A stretch of DNA of 64,000 bases, from the NCBI RefSeq assembly GCF_023715605.1, contig NZ_JAMBOL010000002.1:310001-374000 (forward strand), written 5' to 3'. The notes under the pieces were generated by a model that worked only from the letters and a program-made list of their open reading frames with translations, did not search any database and was not told the DNA's origin. Origin of the DNA: Halalkalibacter oceani (GTDB lineage Bacteria > Bacillota > Bacilli > Bacillales > Bacillaceae_D). Of this stretch, positions 56,014-63,960 are shown one piece after another (the stretch's first letter is position 1; every line of letters starts with the position of its first letter). A program made the position numbers and the translations under genes.

Positions 56014-56655
56014 CTATATACGCTGCTGGAGCTTGTTCCGCCAATGCTCTGCCAGTTCAGGCACCGTCAGAAGACGTTCGAGCGCGTCACGGGGAACGTT
56101 GCGCTGCAAATAGACTTCGTTCGCTTCAAGCACCGAGACACGATGAGCGTTTTCTTCAAGCAGCTTCAAATCTGAGTCGGCGCGGACGGTTCCTTCTTCC
56201 AATACACGGCAAAGATAGCCGGTGTAGCCGGTTTGCACGAGCCGTTTGAGCAACCCGCGCACGGCGGTGTGCTTTTCGATTGTATGGCATGGCTCTCTTC
56301 CCTGCGTCACTTGAATGACCGCTTCCCCAAGCTGATAAATATCGCCGATATACACATCGCGTTCAAGCCGGTTTTTAACGGTAATATTTTCTCCAAAGGC
56401 GGAAGCCGGAAGCGAAGTGGAGAATTCCTCATTCCACTTTGCATAATGTTCCGCCGGGTAAAGACAGACCGCCCGGTCGCGGCCGCCATGATGCTTTTTA
56501 TCAGCGACATCATCTCCGTTGAAGCCGTCTTTTGTTAAAAAAACCTCTGACACAAATTGTTTTGCGATCCCAGTATACAGTTCTTTGTCTTGCCCGTAAA
56601 CGAGTTGTTTAGGCGGAGCTACGGCGACGTTTGTGATTTCAAAGCTTTTCGACAT
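56014..56655 (-). CDS. MOSC domain protein (YiiM/YflK-like)
   Basis: 213 residues. MOSC plus 3-alpha domains as in YiiM and YflK, which bind a molybdenum cofactor and reduce N-hydroxylated compounds in enterobacteria. Motifs: DKKHHGGRDRAVCLYPAEHY, FGENITV and the cofactor cysteine in QGREPCHTIE. AGAGGGAAG precedes the ATG (56655). No molybdenum-cofactor genes are nearby. Possible role in detoxifying hydroxylamine derivatives, from the family. Confidence 0.93.
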   Translation of the reverse strand: MSKSFEITNVAVAPPKQLVYGQDKELYTGIAKQFVSEVFLTKDGFNGDDVADKKHHGGRDRAVCLYPAEHYAKWNEEFSTSLPASAFGENITVKNRLERDVYIGDIYQLGEAVIQVTQGREPCHTIEKHTAVRGLLKRLVQTGYTGYLCRVLEEGTVRADSDLKLLEENAHRVSVLEANEVYLQRNVPRDALERLLTVPELAEHWRNKLQQRI

Positions 56656-56812
56656 ATGCTTCCCTCTTTCAAATGTTTCGTGCCTACAGTCAGTTTACCA
56701 TAGCTGACTGCCTGAATGGTTCCACATTTAGTAGGAAAAAGCGATAGCCGCTGTACGCGTTCCCGTGTTATCGTAAAAGGAATATCATATTTTTTCGGAA
56801 AGAGGGATCAGA

Positions 56813-57799
56813 ATGAAGCAAAAGGTTCTTTCCTATATGAGAGTCGATGAGCGTGTGCTGGCTGAGCTGGAAAAGGAATTTGACGTGACATCATTTCAAA
56901 ACCATGAGTATGTCGGAGATCCGCGCTTTGATCAGGCTTTAAAAGAAGCGGACGGCATTATCGGCCTTGCCCTTAAGGTGACGAAGGAGCTGCTCGAGCT
57001 CGCTCCGAATGTGAAAATCGTTTCCAACGTCTCTGTCGGCTATGACAATCTTGATTTAGAAGAGCTGACAAAGCGCCAGATTATGGCGACCAATACGCCG
57101 AATATTCTTGATGATACGACAGCCGATGCGATGTTCGGCCTGCTGTTGGCCACTGCCAGACGTATTCCTGAGCTCGATCACTATGTGAAAGCCGGGCAAT
57201 GGACAGTTTCCTTGCAGCCGGAGCAATACGGGATCGATGTTCATCATAAAACATTAGGGATTATCGGCATGGGCAATATCGGCACGGCGATCGCCAAGCG
57301 GGCTCACCTCGGATTTGATATGAAGATTTTATATCATAATCGTTCGCGCCGGACTGAAGCGGAGGAACGGTTCCAGGCGACCTATTGCGAACTTGATGAA
57401 CTGCTTGAACGTTCTGACTATGTCTGTCTCATGGTTCCCGCTTCCAAGGCTACGAAGCATTTGATTGGAAAAGCGGAATTTCAGCGGATGAAGCGAACAG
57501 CGATTTTTATTAATGGCTCACGCGGACAAAATATCGATGAAGAAGCGCTTTATGAGGCACTTGTACAAGGAGAGATTCGCGCGGCCGGAATGGATGTTTT
57601 CACCGAAGAGCCGACCCGGCCCGACAATCCGCTCTTGTCGCTTTCAAATGTAGTGACATTGCCGCATATCGGCTCGTCGACGATCGAATGTGAATATCAG
57701 ATGTCGAAGCTGGCCGCAGACAATTTGCGAAAGGGATTACAAGGACAAAAGCCGCCAACCCTGATTAACGAGGAAGTCTGGAACAGGCGGGAACCATAA
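56813..57799 (+). CDS. D-2-hydroxyacid dehydrogenase (glyoxylate/hydroxypyruvate reductase-like)
   Basis: 328 residues. The NAD(P) motif LGIIGMGNIGTAIAKRA and the catalytic set Arg (NGSRGQNIDE), Glu (DVFTEEPT) and His (LPHIGSST) are intact. The closest remembered family is YvcT / GhrB-type 2-ketogluconate and glyoxylate/hydroxypyruvate reductases. AGAGGGATCAG precedes the ATG. It lies upstream of the GntR-kinase-enolase operon but is separated by a terminator, so a shared pathway (glycerate metabolism) is only a suggestion. Confidence 0.92.
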   Translation: MKQKVLSYMRVDERVLAELEKEFDVTSFQNHEYVGDPRFDQALKEADGIIGLALKVTKELLELAPNVKIVSNVSVGYDNLDLEELTKRQIMATNTPNILDDTTADAMFGLLLATARRIPELDHYVKAGQWTVSLQPEQYGIDVHHKTLGIIGMGNIGTAIAKRAHLGFDMKILYHNRSRRTEAEERFQATYCELDELLERSDYVCLMVPASKATKHLIGKAEFQRMKRTAIFINGSRGQNIDEEALYEALVQGEIRAAGMDVFTEEPTRPDNPLLSLSNVVTLPHIGSSTIECEYQMSKLAADNLRKGLQGQKPPTLINEEVWNRREP

Positions 57800-57879
57800 A
57801 TCTCCCTGGCAAGGCTGATAGTGCCGACTAGCTCTGCTGAACAGTCACATTCAGAAACGTATTCATACACTCCACCATC

Positions 57880-57915
57880 GCAACCTTATGAGGCTTTCTC
57901 TGAGGTTGCTTTTTG
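57880..57915 (+). terminator. terminator after the dehydrogenase gene
   Basis: GCAACCT-type arm pairs with AGGTTGC, with an inner TATGAG/CTCTG extension, followed by TTTTTG. Confidence 0.8.
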
Positions 57916-57931
57916 TTTGTTGAAAAAACGA

Positions 57932-57960
57932 TTGAAAAGTCTGACCATTCATTATATAGT
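57932..57960 (+). promoter_or_regulatory. promoter of the GntR-kinase-enolase operon
   Basis: TTGAAA (57932-57937), a 17-base spacer and TATAGT (57955-57960). Confidence 0.55.
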
Positions 57961-57971
57961 AAAAGTAATAA

Positions 57972-57991
57972 GTTAATTATTAATTGTTAAC
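57972..57991. promoter_or_regulatory. palindromic operator candidate for the GntR regulator
   Basis: GTTAA (57972-57976) and TTAAC (57987-57991) with an AT-rich centre form a 20-base inverted repeat starting 12 bases after the -10 box. A repressor bound here would block early transcription. GntR-family operators are often short AT-centred palindromes, so autoregulation is likely but not shown. Confidence 0.5.
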
Positions 57992-58015
57992 ATTTTAGCG
58001 AGGGAGGAGGCAGTC

Positions 58016-58690
58016 GTGACGGAGCTTCTTTTTGCTGAGCAGATCAAGCAAGCGACACATGTTAAAGTCGCGAATTACATTCGAAAAGGCATACTCACCG
58101 GGAAATGGGCTTTTCGCGAGCACTTGAATGAAAAATTGGTCTCGGAGGAGCTCGGCTTAAGCAGGGGACCTGTCCGCGATGCGATTAAACAGCTACATAT
58201 CGAAGGGTTGATTGAGATTCCGGGCAATGGCAGACCTTATGTCGTCGGTTTTTCAGACAAAAGCTTCGCGGACTGGTGCAGGATAAGAACGTATTTAGAA
58301 ACACTGGCGATCCAGGAAAGCGTGGAAGCAGGTGACAGCCGGGCTTATCATGAAATGACCGAGATCGTAAAGGCGATGGAATCCGTCGCCGCCGCTGAGC
58401 GTGAGCCGTATATTTGGCTGGATCTTTATTTTCACCGCCGGCTCGTGGAAAGCAGTCAGAACCGGGCATTATGCAAGCTGTGGGAAACGTTGTCGCCCTG
58501 CTTGTATACGCTGCTGGAGCTAATTGCGGAGCGCTATGATACGCAAAAACAAATCGGCATGCATCAGGAGATTCTTGCTCATCTGCAGCGCGGAGAGAGC
58601 CGGCAGGCGATTGACTGTCTGACGACGCATATTCAAGCTGGCAAGCAGACGGTGGAACAGGTAGTGCTATTTTCGTCCGGACGGGGATAA
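58016..58690 (+). CDS. GntR-family regulator, FCD type
   Basis: 224 residues. N-terminal winged helix with LVSEELGLSRGPVRDAIKQL as the recognition region, then a helical FCD ligand domain with metal-binding-like residues (Asp in LDLYFHRRLVE and His in HQEIL / CLTTHIQ). FCD regulators mostly sense small carboxylates such as glycolate, lactate, gluconate and citrate. GTG 58016 follows GGGAGGAGG. It heads an operon with a kinase and an enolase paralogue and probably responds to their substrate or product. Confidence 0.92.
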   Translation: MTELLFAEQIKQATHVKVANYIRKGILTGKWAFREHLNEKLVSEELGLSRGPVRDAIKQLHIEGLIEIPGNGRPYVVGFSDKSFADWCRIRTYLETLAIQESVEAGDSRAYHEMTEIVKAMESVAAAEREPYIWLDLYFHRRLVESSQNRALCKLWETLSPCLYTLLELIAERYDTQKQIGMHQEILAHLQRGESRQAIDCLTTHIQAGKQTVEQVVLFSSGRG

Positions 58691-58702
58691 AGGGGGAGCA
58701 AG

Positions 58703-59731
58703 ATGATTGATATTAATAATAAGGAGAGCCTGCATAGCTATTTGCTGGATCGCCATTTGATTCAAACGGGAGAACATGTTCAGTACACTTCGTTAACGGG
58801 TGGTGTTTCCTGCAAGGTCGTCAGGGTCGAGCGAAAGAAAAGAAGCTTCGTTGTTAAGCAGGCATTGTCAAAGCTCAACGTGAAGGATGACTGGTTTTCC
58901 GATATTCGCCGCATTTTGATTGAAAAAGACTGTCTGATTGCGCTTAACGAGCTGATTCCCGAAGCGGTGCCTGATTTTGTCCATAGTGACGACGAGCAGT
59001 ATCTTTATGTGATGGAGGCGGCCCCGCTTGAGGCAGAGGTGTGGAAGCAGCAATTATTAGCAGGGCGGCTTGATTTTCAAGTAACAGAGCAAATTGCAAT
59101 TGCGCTCGCCACTGTCCATCAGCATGCGGCAAAAAGTAAGCGTTTCCATGAGCGGTTTGCCAATCAGCAGATTTTTAAAGAGCTGCGGATTTCTCCCTAC
59201 CTGGAGACGGTCAAAGAAAAGCATCCGTCCTTACAAGCGATGATTGACGAGACGATTGCTCTCCTGCTTGAGCAGCGGCTGACGCTTGTCCATGGCGACT
59301 TCAGCCCGAAGAATATTCTCGTTACGAAAAAACGGTTGTATCTTCTTGATTATGAGGTCGCTCACATCGGTCATCCAGCATTTGACCTCGCCTTTGTGAC
59401 GACGCATTTTCTGTTGAAGTCGATCAACGAAAAGAAATGGGCGCCGGCCTATTTGCATCTGATGCAATGCTTTATCGCCAGCTATTTCAAGCATATCGAC
59501 TTTATCGACCGGCAGCAGCTGGAGCGCGAGACGGTCAGATTGCTCGCCTTTTTGTTTCTCGCCAGAGTCGACGGCAAATCACCTGCCGAGTATATCACGG
59601 CAGCTGAAGATAAAGCACTAATTCGTGAGCTCAGCTACGAGATCATCAGCTCCGCTGTCACGTTTCGCGATGTTCAGCACGTCATGTTAAAAAAACGAGG
59701 AGGCTCTTATGAATCCATTTGCGATTACTGA
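58703..59731 (+). CDS. APH/choline-kinase-fold small-molecule kinase
   Basis: 342 residues. Aminoglycoside phosphotransferase fold: VVKQ lysine near residue 51, Brenner motif LVHGDFSPKNILV (catalytic Asp and Asn) and metal Asp in LLDYEVAHIGHPAFDLAF. Length and layout resemble 5-methylthioribose kinase and homoserine/choline kinase relatives, but typical MtnK context (mtnA) is absent. It lies 12 bases after gntR and overlaps the enolase-like gene by 23 bases, so it likely makes the phosphorylated substrate that the enolase paralogue uses. The true substrate is unknown. Confidence 0.88.
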   Translation: MIDINNKESLHSYLLDRHLIQTGEHVQYTSLTGGVSCKVVRVERKKRSFVVKQALSKLNVKDDWFSDIRRILIEKDCLIALNELIPEAVPDFVHSDDEQYLYVMEAAPLEAEVWKQQLLAGRLDFQVTEQIAIALATVHQHAAKSKRFHERFANQQIFKELRISPYLETVKEKHPSLQAMIDETIALLLEQRLTLVHGDFSPKNILVTKKRLYLLDYEVAHIGHPAFDLAFVTTHFLLKSINEKKWAPAYLHLMQCFIASYFKHIDFIDRQQLERETVRLLAFLFLARVDGKSPAEYITAAEDKALIRELSYEIISSAVTFRDVQHVMLKKRGGSYESICDY

Positions 59732-61007
59732 AATAAAAGCACGCCAGGTTTTTGATTCCCGCTCTGTTCCGACAGTCGAGGTTGATGTCCATTTAGCCGG
59801 AGGAGGCTGGGGACGGGGGACGGTTCCGTCAGGCGCGTCAACCGGAAAATTCGAAGCACTGGAGCTGCGCGACGGAGACGCTGGCTCATTTCAGGGGAAG
59901 GCGGTCTATCAGGCGATCGGGCATGTCGAGTCGATTATCGCTCCTGCTTTGCTCGGTTTAGATGCGACCGACCAGGTGGCGATTGATCAATTGTTGTGCC
60001 AGCTCGATGGAACGGAAAATAAGTCACGGCTCGGAGCGAACAGCATACTTGCCGTTTCGATGGCGGTCGCCTGGGCCGCAGCGCGCGGAAGCAACGTCCC
60101 GTTATACCGCTATTTAGGCGGAGCGAATGCGAAGCAGCTGCCGCTGCCGATGATTCAAATTATCGGCGGCGGCGCCCATGCGAGAGCGACAACCGACCTC
60201 CAGGATTATCTCGTCATTCCGGTCGGCTCAACGAGCTTTTCACAGGGCTATGAAATGGTCGTCAATGTGTATCAGGCAACGAAAAAAGTCTTCGAAAGAC
60301 ATGGGAAGCCTTTAGCGACGGCCGACGAAGGCGGCTTTTGGCCGACGGGCTTCAGCACGAATGAAGAAGGCTTGCAGCTACTAGTGGAAGGAATTGAAGA
60401 AGCGGGCTATCAGCCGGGCAAAGAGGTGGCGATTGCGCTCGATATCGCCTCGAGTGAGTTTTACGAGGAGGATGGCAGCTACCGTCTTGCTTTAGAGAAT
60501 CGTTCCTTTACGCGTGATGAGTTTATTGATTATCTGTGTGATTTGGCTGATCGCTATCCGATTATCTCGATTGAGGACGGGATGGCGGAAACAGACTGGG
60601 AAGGCTCACGCAAGCTGACGGAAAGAATCGGTAAGCGGCTGCAGCTGATCGGTGATGATCTGTTCACGACATCAGTTCCCCGCATTCAAAAAGGAGTCCG
60701 GCAAGGTGTCTATAATTCGGTTCTGATTAAAATGAATCAAATCGGCACAATTACGGAAACGTTGGATGCGATTGAGTCGACGAAAAGCGCCGGGTACTTG
60801 CCCGTTATTTCTGCCCGTTCAGGGGAGACGGAGGATGCAACAATCGTTCATTTGGCAATTGCGACAAATGCCGGTCAGCTAAAGGTTGGTTCGGTCGCGC
60901 GATCTGAAAGAACGGTGAAATGGAATGAAGTGCTGCGGATTGAAGAGGAGCTTGGAGCTGCTGCGCACTATGCCGGGAAGGATATTTTTAAGAGGATTTT
61001 AAGCTGA
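59709..61007 (+). CDS. enolase paralogue with altered substrate site
   Basis: 432 residues. Clear enolase family along its whole length. Kept: loop SGASTG (41-46), Glu207 (ADEGG), metal ligands Asp245, Glu289 and Asp316, the general base Lys341 (LIKMNQIGT), Arg370-Ser371 and Lys392. Changed against glycolytic enolases: the metal-loop DSRGNP is DSRSVP, GGEHADNN is GGAHARAT, the QEFM glutamate is Asp166, and the SHRSGE histidine is Ala369. These residues position 2-phosphoglycerate, so the enzyme probably abstracts a proton from a related phosphorylated acid. GAGGAGG precedes ATG 59709. The housekeeping eno is expected elsewhere. The product is unknown; a low-activity enolase is the alternative. 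Confidence 0.9.
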   Translation: MNPFAITEIKARQVFDSRSVPTVEVDVHLAGGGWGRGTVPSGASTGKFEALELRDGDAGSFQGKAVYQAIGHVESIIAPALLGLDATDQVAIDQLLCQLDGTENKSRLGANSILAVSMAVAWAAARGSNVPLYRYLGGANAKQLPLPMIQIIGGGAHARATTDLQDYLVIPVGSTSFSQGYEMVVNVYQATKKVFERHGKPLATADEGGFWPTGFSTNEEGLQLLVEGIEEAGYQPGKEVAIALDIASSEFYEEDGSYRLALENRSFTRDEFIDYLCDLADRYPIISIEDGMAETDWEGSRKLTERIGKRLQLIGDDLFTTSVPRIQKGVRQGVYNSVLIKMNQIGTITETLDAIESTKSAGYLPVISARSGETEDATIVHLAIATNAGQLKVGSVARSERTVKWNEVLRIEEELGAAAHYAGKDIFKRILS

Positions 61008-61159
61008 CAGTTTGCGAGAATGGCAAAAGAGGCTTTCAGAGAAAGCGAACAGTGCCGAGCGTTTCGCTTTAGAGGACCTTCCTTTTGACAGAACGCTATG
61101 TTTTCAGCTCCATTATTGGTATACTTACTGGGAAAACGTCTGGAGAAGGAAGGTCAACG

Positions 61160-62326
61160 ATGTCAGAGGAAACGATTACGAGAATATCTCAAGATGGCAA
61201 GGAATTTATTCTAGTTGGAACGGCTCACGTCTCAAAAAAAAGCGCGGAGCAGGTCAAAGAAGTAATTGAAACAGAGCGTCCGGACGCTGTTTGTGTCGAG
61301 CTGGATCAGCAGCGGTTTGAAACGATCCAAAACCAGGATCGCTGGAAGGAAATGGACATTTTTAAAATTATGAAGGCGAAGAAAACAACGTTTCTATTAA
61401 TGAATCTCGTCATCTCTTCCTTTCAAAAGCGGATCGCCAAGCAATTCGGCATTCAGCCGGGGCAGGAAATGATCCAGGGAATCGAGTCGGCCAAAGAAGT
61501 AGGCGCCGAACTTGTTCTGGCTGATCGCAACATACAAATCACCTTTGCCCGCATTTGGCGCAACGTCGGCTTTTGGGGCAAGGCGAAGCTGTTGACGCAG
61601 ATGATTGGCAGCATTTTTACAAATGAAACGATCTCGGAAGAAGAGCTGGAGAAAATGAAATCTCAGGATATGCTTAACGCCACGCTTCAGGATTTTTCTG
61701 CTTCCTTTCCGCGTTTAAAGGTTCCGCTCATTGACGAGCGAGATCAATATTTGGCGCAGAAGATCAAAGAAGCACCAGGCAAAAAGGTCGTGGCGGTGCT
61801 TGGCGCGGCCCACGTGCCGGGAATTACGGAGGAAATCAAAAAAGAACAGGATTTACAGGCGTTAACGAAACTTCCTCCAAAATCGAAGCTGCCGAAGATC
61901 ATTGGCTGGGCGATTCCGATTATGATTCTGGCCGTTATCGCCTACACGTTCATCGCCAACCCATCAGCTGGACTCCAGCAGACGATTAGCTGGATACTGT
62001 GGAACGGATCATTTGCCGCCCTTGGAGCGGCGATTGCCTTTGGTCATCCGTTAACGATTTTGACCGCCTTTGTCGTCGCGCCGATCAGCTCGCTCAATCC
62101 GTTAATTGCCGCGGGCTGGTTTGCCGGATTTGTACAAGCTTATTTCCGCCGGCCGAATGTCGGTGATCTGGAGAGCCTTGCCGATGATGTCGTTTCTGTC
62201 AAAGGCTTCTGGCAAAATAAAGTGACGCGCATTTTGCTGATTATTATTTTTACGAACATTGGCAGCACGCTTGGCACGGTCGTCGGCGGTACGGATGTCA
62301 TTCGTGTCTTTCTTGAAAATTTGTAA
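61160..62326 (+). CDS. TraB/PrgY family membrane protein
   Basis: 388 residues. The N-terminal soluble TraB domain has LVGTAHVSKKSAEQV, the conserved VCVELDQQRFE and LGAAHVPGI (two GTAHV/GAAHV histidine motifs of the family), and three to four C-terminal spans starting IIGWAIPIMILAVIAYTF. PrgY of Enterococcus limits pheromone activity; the fold is related to Tiki/EreA-type metalloproteases. GAAGGAAGG sets ATG 61160. It lies 152 bases after the enolase paralogue, possibly on the same transcript. The peptide or protein target is unknown. Confidence 0.92.
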   Translation: MSEETITRISQDGKEFILVGTAHVSKKSAEQVKEVIETERPDAVCVELDQQRFETIQNQDRWKEMDIFKIMKAKKTTFLLMNLVISSFQKRIAKQFGIQPGQEMIQGIESAKEVGAELVLADRNIQITFARIWRNVGFWGKAKLLTQMIGSIFTNETISEEELEKMKSQDMLNATLQDFSASFPRLKVPLIDERDQYLAQKIKEAPGKKVVAVLGAAHVPGITEEIKKEQDLQALTKLPPKSKLPKIIGWAIPIMILAVIAYTFIANPSAGLQQTISWILWNGSFAALGAAIAFGHPLTILTAFVVAPISSLNPLIAAGWFAGFVQAYFRRPNVGDLESLADDVVSVKGFWQNKVTRILLIIIFTNIGSTLGTVVGGTDVIRVFLENL

Positions 62327-62329
62327 CGT

Positions 62330-63076
62330 CTATTGGTTCACGCCGAGGACGGCGACGTATTGATTGCCGAACGCCGGTGTAAACGCTGTGCCGTCCCAAC
62401 TAAGCGGCGTTTGGACAAGCCCGAGACCATCGGCATTATACTGGCCGATAATGCGCTGCAGCGCATACAGCTCATAGACGCCGTCTCCGTCGAAGTCAAT
62501 CGGATAGAGCTGGTTCAACCCGGAAACAGACCCCTCCAGAGGGGTCTTTAATGTGCCGTCCGGATGATAAAGATCTGCCAGGTAGTCACGGGCACGGTTG
62601 CTAATGTCGATGACGAAGGAAAGATGCAGCGTCTTGTTTGTCACCTCGATTCGGTAGTCGTTTTTGTAGATCACCTCATAGTCATATAACCGGTCAAAAG
62701 CGTCATAGTCAAATAAAAGCACAGGCTCATTCTCGTAAAACGAATAGAGATAATAATAGCCGTAGCCGCCGCTTCCGCCTGAATCCATGCTGATCAAAAT
62801 ATCATCGACATTCGCCCGTGAAAACGGGGCAAGGAACAGGCGCGGCTCGTAGCCTTGATCGGTCGAAAGGGCGACGCTGTGAAATTGATTCGTCCTTCCG
62901 TCCTGAATCACGAGCGTGACAGACGTGCTGTACGGACTGTCGTCGGACCGCTGCCCGATTAAATAAACATAGTCGACGATAAAGTCTCCATTCACATCCC
63001 CTTCCGCATACGAAAAAACAAACGATTCACGCTGTTCGTTAGATTCGGTAGTAAATACCGGGAAATTGCTCTTCAT
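62330..63076 (-). CDS. FG-GAP/VCBS-like protein with calcium-type loops
   Basis: 248 residues from the ATG at 63076 (AAGGAGAG upstream). Two EF-hand-like calcium loops of the FG-GAP/VCBS kind are visible: GDVNGDFIVDYVYL near the start and DFDGDGVYELYAL near the end, with a GGSGGYGYYYLYSF segment between. There is no signal peptide or membrane segment, so it is cytoplasmic or spore-associated. It is convergent with and only three bases from the TraB gene. Function unknown. Confidence 0.8.
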   Translation of the reverse strand: MKSNFPVFTTESNEQRESFVFSYAEGDVNGDFIVDYVYLIGQRSDDSPYSTSVTLVIQDGRTNQFHSVALSTDQGYEPRLFLAPFSRANVDDILISMDSGGSGGYGYYYLYSFYENEPVLLFDYDAFDRLYDYEVIYKNDYRIEVTNKTLHLSFVIDISNRARDYLADLYHPDGTLKTPLEGSVSGLNQLYPIDFDGDGVYELYALQRIIGQYNADGLGLVQTPLSWDGTAFTPAFGNQYVAVLGVNQ

Positions 63077-63180
63077 GCTTCCATCTCTCCTTACGCATCT
63101 TTCCGCTATTCTATGCGTCTGACGAGGAAGAGGGCCGCTTTTTTGTAAAAAAAGAGAGCCGCCGAAAAATGTCATAACGA

Positions 63181-63224
63181 AAAAGCTGCTGAAAAAGGAT
63201 GATTTCCCTTTTCAGCAGCTTCGC
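63181..63224. terminator. hairpin upstream of the FG-GAP gene
   Basis: AAAAGCTGCTGAAAAAGG pairs with CCCTTTTCAGCAGCTT. Shares its arms with the ymcA terminator at 9257-9306. On the minus strand it would end the DUF2188 transcript. Confidence 0.7.
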
Positions 63225-63254
63225 CATTTTGATGTGCCGGCAACTCCCATACGT

Positions 63255-63452
63255 CTAATACTGTCTTTCTTCAATGATTTGATGCTGCTGATCAAGAATC
63301 AGAACCCGGCTCGGCTGATTTTCCCGCGCCAGCTCCTCCGCTGCCCGTATCGCTTCATCCTTTGAGGTGAAGCTGTCTTCAGGAGCGACATCCTCCAGCT
63401 TGACGAGCCAGCGCGATGCATCGGCATTTGGGGCCACGCTAAATTGCTTCAT
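63255..63452 (-). CDS. DUF2188 protein
   Basis: 65 residues. Pattern of the DUF2188 family: a tryptophan-containing first strand (SRWLVKLEDV), a helix rich in Ala and Glu (SKDEAIRAAEELARENQPS) and a last strand (RVLILDQQHQIIEERQY). The fold is a small beta-alpha-beta unit, role unknown. AAAAGGAGG lies upstream of the ATG at 63452. Confidence 0.85.
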   Translation of the reverse strand: MKQFSVAPNADASRWLVKLEDVAPEDSFTSKDEAIRAAEELARENQPSRVLILDQQHQIIEERQY

Positions 63453-63522
63453 CTGATCGCCTCCTTTTCTGTTCCGTTTCTGTCACCTTTCCCGGTGGCG
63501 CTCCTTCATAAACGTAGTCGCC

Positions 63523-63960
63523 TTACTCGACGATCAGATAGGCGATCATTGGTCCGTTATTTTCGATATTGCTGTGAGCGGTGCAAATAAGGCGGTAGAC
63601 GCCAGGCTCTGAAAAATGCAAATTAATCAGCGTTTCTTCTCCTTTTTTGACCGTTCCTTTTATGTCGGTTCCTTCCACATAAAAAGGATGCTCCATCCCA
63701 TTCACCCCGTAAATGCGCAAGGTGATGTCCTTGTCTTTTGGAATATACAATGTGCCAGGGTCCCAGCGGTACGCCTCGAGCTCATGTCCGTCCTCTGTCG
63801 TTGACTTAATTTCACTTGTCACCATATGGAGCTCAAAGATTTCACCAGCCCGTCCTGCGGTTTCAACTGAAGAACGGTCCTGCAGCACGTACCATAACAC
63901 ACTTGAGACGACGACCGCGAGCGCAAGCAGCAGCCAGCTTTTGCGTAAACGAATTACCAT
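63523..63960 (-). CDS. membrane-anchored cupredoxin
   Basis: 145 residues. An N-terminal signal anchor (about 8-26) followed by a cupredoxin domain like the CuA-type subunit II of heme-copper oxidases. Copper ligands: a His in MEHPFYVEG and the cluster CTAHSNIENNGPM (Cys, His, Met). It has a single Cys in the loop, so a mononuclear (type 1 or red) copper site is more likely than binuclear CuA. AAGGAGAATG precedes the ATG at 63960. Likely role in extracytoplasmic electron transfer or copper handling; no oxidase subunit is next to it within the window. Confidence 0.85.
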   Translation of the reverse strand: MVIRLRKSWLLLALAVVVSSVLWYVLQDRSSVETAGRAGEIFELHMVTSEIKSTTEDGHELEAYRWDPGTLYIPKDKDITLRIYGVNGMEHPFYVEGTDIKGTVKKGEETLINLHFSEPGVYRLICTAHSNIENNGPMIAYLIVE

